Shown piece by piece: positions 6,171 to 8,553 of a stretch of DNA of 8,553 bases. The notes below the pieces were generated by a model that saw only the letters and a list, made by a program, of their open reading frames with translations, searched no databases and was not told the DNA's origin. Made by a program: the position numbers and the translations under genes. Source of the DNA: Spirochaeta sp. (lineage in GTDB: Bacteria; Spirochaetota; Spirochaetia; DSM-27196; Alkalispirochaetaceae); contig SKHA01000114.1 in NCBI GenBank assembly GCA_007117185.1, forward strand, positions 1 to 8,553, read 5' to 3'. Position 1 is the first letter of the stretch, and every line of letters begins with the position of its first letter.

Positions 6171-8553
6171 TTATCCCCCGGCAGATAGTAACGCCCCGCA
6201 GGGAAAGAACTCAAGCACTGCGGCAACCGACAGCAGCGGGTGTCCTTCCGGAACGGTCACGGCTCTGCCGGTGAATGCTTCAGTGAAACCGGTGGCGCCG
6301 GTCATGCCGGCGACGTCGGTCACACCGGCAACGCCGGTTCTCACCAGGGGTGTCAGATCCACTGCGGTGTCCCCCCCCGCAGCCGGGGGCACCAGCGGGA
6401 TCGTCGCGCCATCCAGCAGCGGTGCGGTGAGTCGGGGAACCACCACCACCAGCGCCTTGTCATTGAGGACCCGGGCAAAGGCGATGATTCGATCCTGGTG
6501 GACTCCTGCCGTCTCCAGGGGCAGGTAGTCGCCAAGAGCGAACAGATCCGCTTCGGCGGCGCGCAGGCGCAGCAGCGCGGCGGCCACCAGGGTCTTGGGT
6601 TCGCCGGACAGCCAGGCGGTGAGCGCTGCGGTGCACCCCTGGGGGGACAGGTCGAGACGACTGAGGATATCTGCCTGTGCCGCAAAATCAACCCCGCGAC
6701 GGTTGTCCGGGTCGACCAGGGAAAAGTCCCAGTTTGTCGTCCCCTGATAAATGTCCGGTACACCCGGGACGGTGAGGGTCAGCGCTTTCTGGACCAGACT
6801 GTTCACCAACCCCGGCATCAGCAGGGAGCGGACGAATTCCTCGATGTGGCGCACGATGGTGGGGCTGCGCTGCGGGTCCAGCAGGAGGTGCAGGTACCGT
6901 TCCAGCGCCCCTTCGTATTCGGCGTTGGGAGCGGTCCAGCGGGTTTCCAGCTTCGCCTCCCGGGTGGCCTTGACGGCGTACTCAAGAATCCGACGGGTGA
7001 ACGCGTCGTGTCCGGGATAGTCCGGGGCGGTCATTTCCAGGGGCCACGTCCCGACGATCGTCTGCAGGAGCAGATACTGGTCCCGGGGGGTGGGCAGCAG
7101 GGCGTCATGACCGACACTTGCGGTCATCGCTGCAGTTCGGGTGACCCAGGTGGTCCATTCCGCCGGGCGCTCGCTGATCACCGCCAGCCGCGCACGGGTA
7201 TCCTCACCCCGCTTATGGTCGTGGGTGGCGGTAGCCACCATGGAGAAGGGGTGCTTCTGCAACCGATCCCGGTTGGCGTAGTGAAACGCCTGAATCGAGG
7301 CGTAGAAGCGGTCCGGCTCGGCACCGACCTCGTTCCGGGCGATAAACCGTGCGTCCCGGTAAAACGCCGTATCCTCGAAGGACTTGGCCATTACCGGTGC
7401 GGTGAACTGCTGCACCTTCATCGCCAGATCCAGCACCTCCCGTCGCCGGAACGCCCGGGGATACCGGTGAGTCAGGTTCAGGGTGAGGACCTCCTGAATG
7501 AAATCGTAGGCGCTGGTATCTGCCTCGTCGCTGGCTTTCCTGGCGCTGGCAACGGCCCACTCTATGTCCCGGCGGTCCTGATCCGAGACCCCTGAAGCGT
7601 CCACGTAACTGCGATAGACCGGGAAGCGGGCGACGATACCCATCAGGGCATTTCGCAGGGCCAGGCGGGAAAGGTCCCTGGTCCAGCGACTGCTTTTGGC
7701 CAGACGGCTCAGCCGATTGGCCAGCACGTTCAGCTCGCTGGCAAGGGTCTGCTGCATGGTGCGGTATTTCGCCGTGAGGACGGTGGCGGGAAAGTCTCGA
7801 TCAGCGCCAAGGAATGCCTCATACGTCCCTGTCAGCGGCTCTTCCCCCGCCGGGTCGGTCAGAACCTCTGCCATGAGAGTCATGTGTTCGTATCCGGTGG
7901 TTCCGCTGACCTCCCAGGTGGGACGTAACGCTTCGTGGTGGGCCAGAATCTTCTCTACAACCACGTAGATGGGGTGACGCAACGCGGCGTGAAGGGACCG
8001 TTCCGGCTGTGGAGGCGACCCGATCAGGCGGTACGCCGCCGCTTCCTGCAATCTGGTGAGGTACGCCCGGGGGTCCAGCAGTCCATCAACATGATCCAGC
8101 CGAAGCCCCTGAATGGATCCGTCCTGGATAAGCCTCAGGATCAGCTGATGGGTGATCTCAAACACCTCCGGGCGCTCCATGCGGATCGCCGCAAGGTCAT
8201 TTATATCGAAGAACCGGCGGTAGTTGATCTCGTTGGCTGCCATCCGCCAGTACGCCAGGCGGTAGGATTGCCGCTCCAGCAGCTGGTGGAGACGGTCTTC
8301 GTCCCAACTCCGGCATACTCCGGCCAGAGCCTCCGCCACCGAGGGGTCGGATCGGGACAGATCAACCAGTGCCGAGGAGAGTTCCCGGGCGCGGCGGATG
8401 CGCAGGGCCATCTTCTGGGCGGAGCGCCCCCCACCGCTGAGGGAGGCAAACTCCCGTGCGATGTGCTGAAGTTGCGAGGATGACCCGGAGCCGGCGACGG
8501 GGGCAGGGGCAGGGGCAGGGGCAGGGGCAGGGGCAGGGCAGGGCGTGCCGTCG
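6171..8553 (-). CDS. treY: Maltooligosyltrehalose synthase (TreY), 5' end outside window
   Basis: TreY rearranges the reducing-end alpha-1,4 bond of a maltodextrin to alpha-1,1, and TreZ then releases trehalose. The visible 793 residues cover the middle and C-terminus. The family core LAYWRMAANEINYRRFFDINDLAA is unmistakable and is followed by GH13 region II GLRLDHVDG (nucleophile Asp codon 8094-8096), region III VVEKIL (acid Glu codon 7953-7955) and region IV ATATHDHKRGED (Asp codon 7218-7220). The end of the core, VPGVPDIYQGTTNWDFSLVDPDNRR, is also typical. The frame is open past the ATG at 8411 to the window edge, and family TreY has about 250 more residues before this point carrying region I, so 8411 is not the start. 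Two simple-sequence tracts lie inside: an Ala-Pro run near the edge and a (T/A)-G-x run near the C-terminus. No treZ is in view. It heads the visible part of an operon with the cyclase and nfo. Confidence 0.95.
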   Translation of the reverse strand, partial: DGTPCPAPAPAPAPAPAPVAGSGSSSQLQHIAREFASLSGGGRSAQKMALRIRRARELSSALVDLSRSDPSVAEALAGVCRSWDEDRLHQLLERQSYRLAYWRMAANEINYRRFFDINDLAAIRMERPEVFEITHQLILRLIQDGSIQGLRLDHVDGLLDPRAYLTRLQEAAAYRLIGSPPQPERSLHAALRHPIYVVVEKILAHHEALRPTWEVSGTTGYEHMTLMAEVLTDPAGEEPLTGTYEAFLGADRDFPATVLTAKYRTMQQTLASELNVLANRLSRLAKSSRWTRDLSRLALRNALMGIVARFPVYRSYVDASGVSDQDRRDIEWAVASARKASDEADTSAYDFIQEVLTLNLTHRYPRAFRRREVLDLAMKVQQFTAPVMAKSFEDTAFYRDARFIARNEVGAEPDRFYASIQAFHYANRDRLQKHPFSMVATATHDHKRGEDTRARLAVISERPAEWTTWVTRTAAMTASVGHDALLPTPRDQYLLLQTIVGTWPLEMTAPDYPGHDAFTRRILEYAVKATREAKLETRWTAPNAEYEGALERYLHLLLDPQRSPTIVRHIEEFVRSLLMPGLVNSLVQKALTLTVPGVPDIYQGTTNWDFSLVDPDNRRGVDFAAQADILSRLDLSPQGCTAALTAWLSGEPKTLVAAALLRLRAAEADLFALGDYLPLETAGVHQDRIIAFARVLNDKALVVVVPRLTAPLLDGATIPLVPPAAGGDTAVDLTPLVRTGVAGVTDVAGMTGATGFTEAFTGRAVTVPEGHPLLSVAAVLEFFPCGALLSAGG
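6174..6179 (-). promoter_or_regulatory. Ribosome binding site overlapping the treY stop
   Basis: On the minus strand the treY end reads GGGGGATAA, then AAAC, then GTG. The purine run GGGGGA can pair with the anti-Shine-Dalgarno using one G-U pair and lies 7 nt before the GTG. It overlaps the last two glycine codons of treY and abuts the stop, so a terminating TreY ribosome would be placed to start the cyclase. Confidence 0.5.
6285..6338 (-). repeat. Six imperfect 9-bp units coding (Thr/Ala)-Gly-x in treY
   Basis: Six consecutive 9-mers, read on the coding strand as (A/G)CC-G(G/A)(C/T)-NNN, encode TGV, AGV, TDV, AGM, TGA, TGF. They sit about 40-55 residues before the TreY stop, between VDLTPLV and the family-like TGRAVTVPEG segment. 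They appear to lengthen a loop of the C-terminal beta domain without breaking frame. The third bases have drifted, so the array is not recent. Confidence 0.75.
8500..8540. repeat. GGGGCA hexanucleotide array coding Ala-Pro in treY
   Basis: Six perfect copies of GGGGCA occupy 8500-8535, followed by a five-base GGGCA. In the treY frame on the minus strand this gives alternating Pro and Ala over about 15 residues, between a Cys-Pro and VAGSGSSS. Hexamer gain or loss keeps frame, but the five-base unit at the upstream coding end shows that one base-level change has occurred. The G-rich plus strand is the treY template strand and has seven G-runs of three or more, enough for a G-quadruplex. Confidence 0.85.

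Noticed and set aside
6240..7595. A 451-codon open frame on the plus strand opposite treY
   Set aside because: It lies fully antisense to a gene with unmistakable TreY motifs. Its product is Gly/Arg/Gln-rich with no recognisable domain, as expected for a complementary-strand frame in GC-rich DNA.
8409..8411. ATG at 8411 as the treY start, making a short 746-residue TreY
   Set aside because: The frame is open upstream to the window edge, and the family needs an N-terminal half with GH13 region I. The visible part starts mid-protein, so the gene is cut by the window and not truncated.
8500..8540. The GGGGCA array as a CRISPR or phage attachment repeat
   Set aside because: There are no spacers, the units are contiguous, and they read as Ala-Pro codons in frame with treY.

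Overview
This is a GC-rich bacterial window (about 60-65% G+C by eye) with six protein genes and one probable micro-gene. Almost every base is coding and junctions are 4 to 70 bp. I cannot fix the taxon. A glucosylglycerol hydrolase-like enzyme together with a TreY-type trehalose synthase suggests a salt- or desiccation-tolerant bacterium. The stand-alone RlmL-type methyltransferase argues against an enterobacterium, where this domain is fused to RlmK. I see no mobile elements, phage genes, tRNA, rRNA or CRISPR arrays.

Layout. The right part is a minus-strand operon read from the window end leftward: treY (5' end outside the window), then a soluble PAS-PAS-GGDEF diguanylate cyclase 4 nt after it, then nfo (endonuclease IV) 25 nt further on. 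It meets a plus-strand pair head-on at about 4000-4012: a 41-residue single-span membrane micro-protein, overlapped by 16 nt by an RlmL-type 23S rRNA (guanine-N2) methyltransferase gene. Diverging from that pair across 70 bp is a second minus-strand unit: a gghA-like glycoside hydrolase whose TGA overlaps the GTG of a secreted protein that runs off the left edge.

How the genes may work together. TreY converts maltodextrin ends to maltooligosyl-trehalose, a step toward the osmolyte trehalose. GghA-type enzymes break down the osmolyte glucosylglycerol. Two compatible-solute enzymes therefore flank two housekeeping genes (rRNA modification and DNA repair). The diguanylate cyclase looks translationally coupled to treY, which suggests, without proving, that c-di-GMP signalling and solute synthesis are expressed together.

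The most unusual sequence-level feature is simple-sequence growth inside both glycoside hydrolases: a GGGGCA hexamer array coding for Ala-Pro in treY, and 9-bp arrays coding for (Ala/Thr)-Gly-(Val/Ala)-like triplets near the C-termini of both TreY and GghA. All of them preserve frame. I do not see a clear, wholly new multi-gene system. The best novelty candidates are the micro-protein, the unidentified secreted partner of GghA, and the treY-cyclase coupling.
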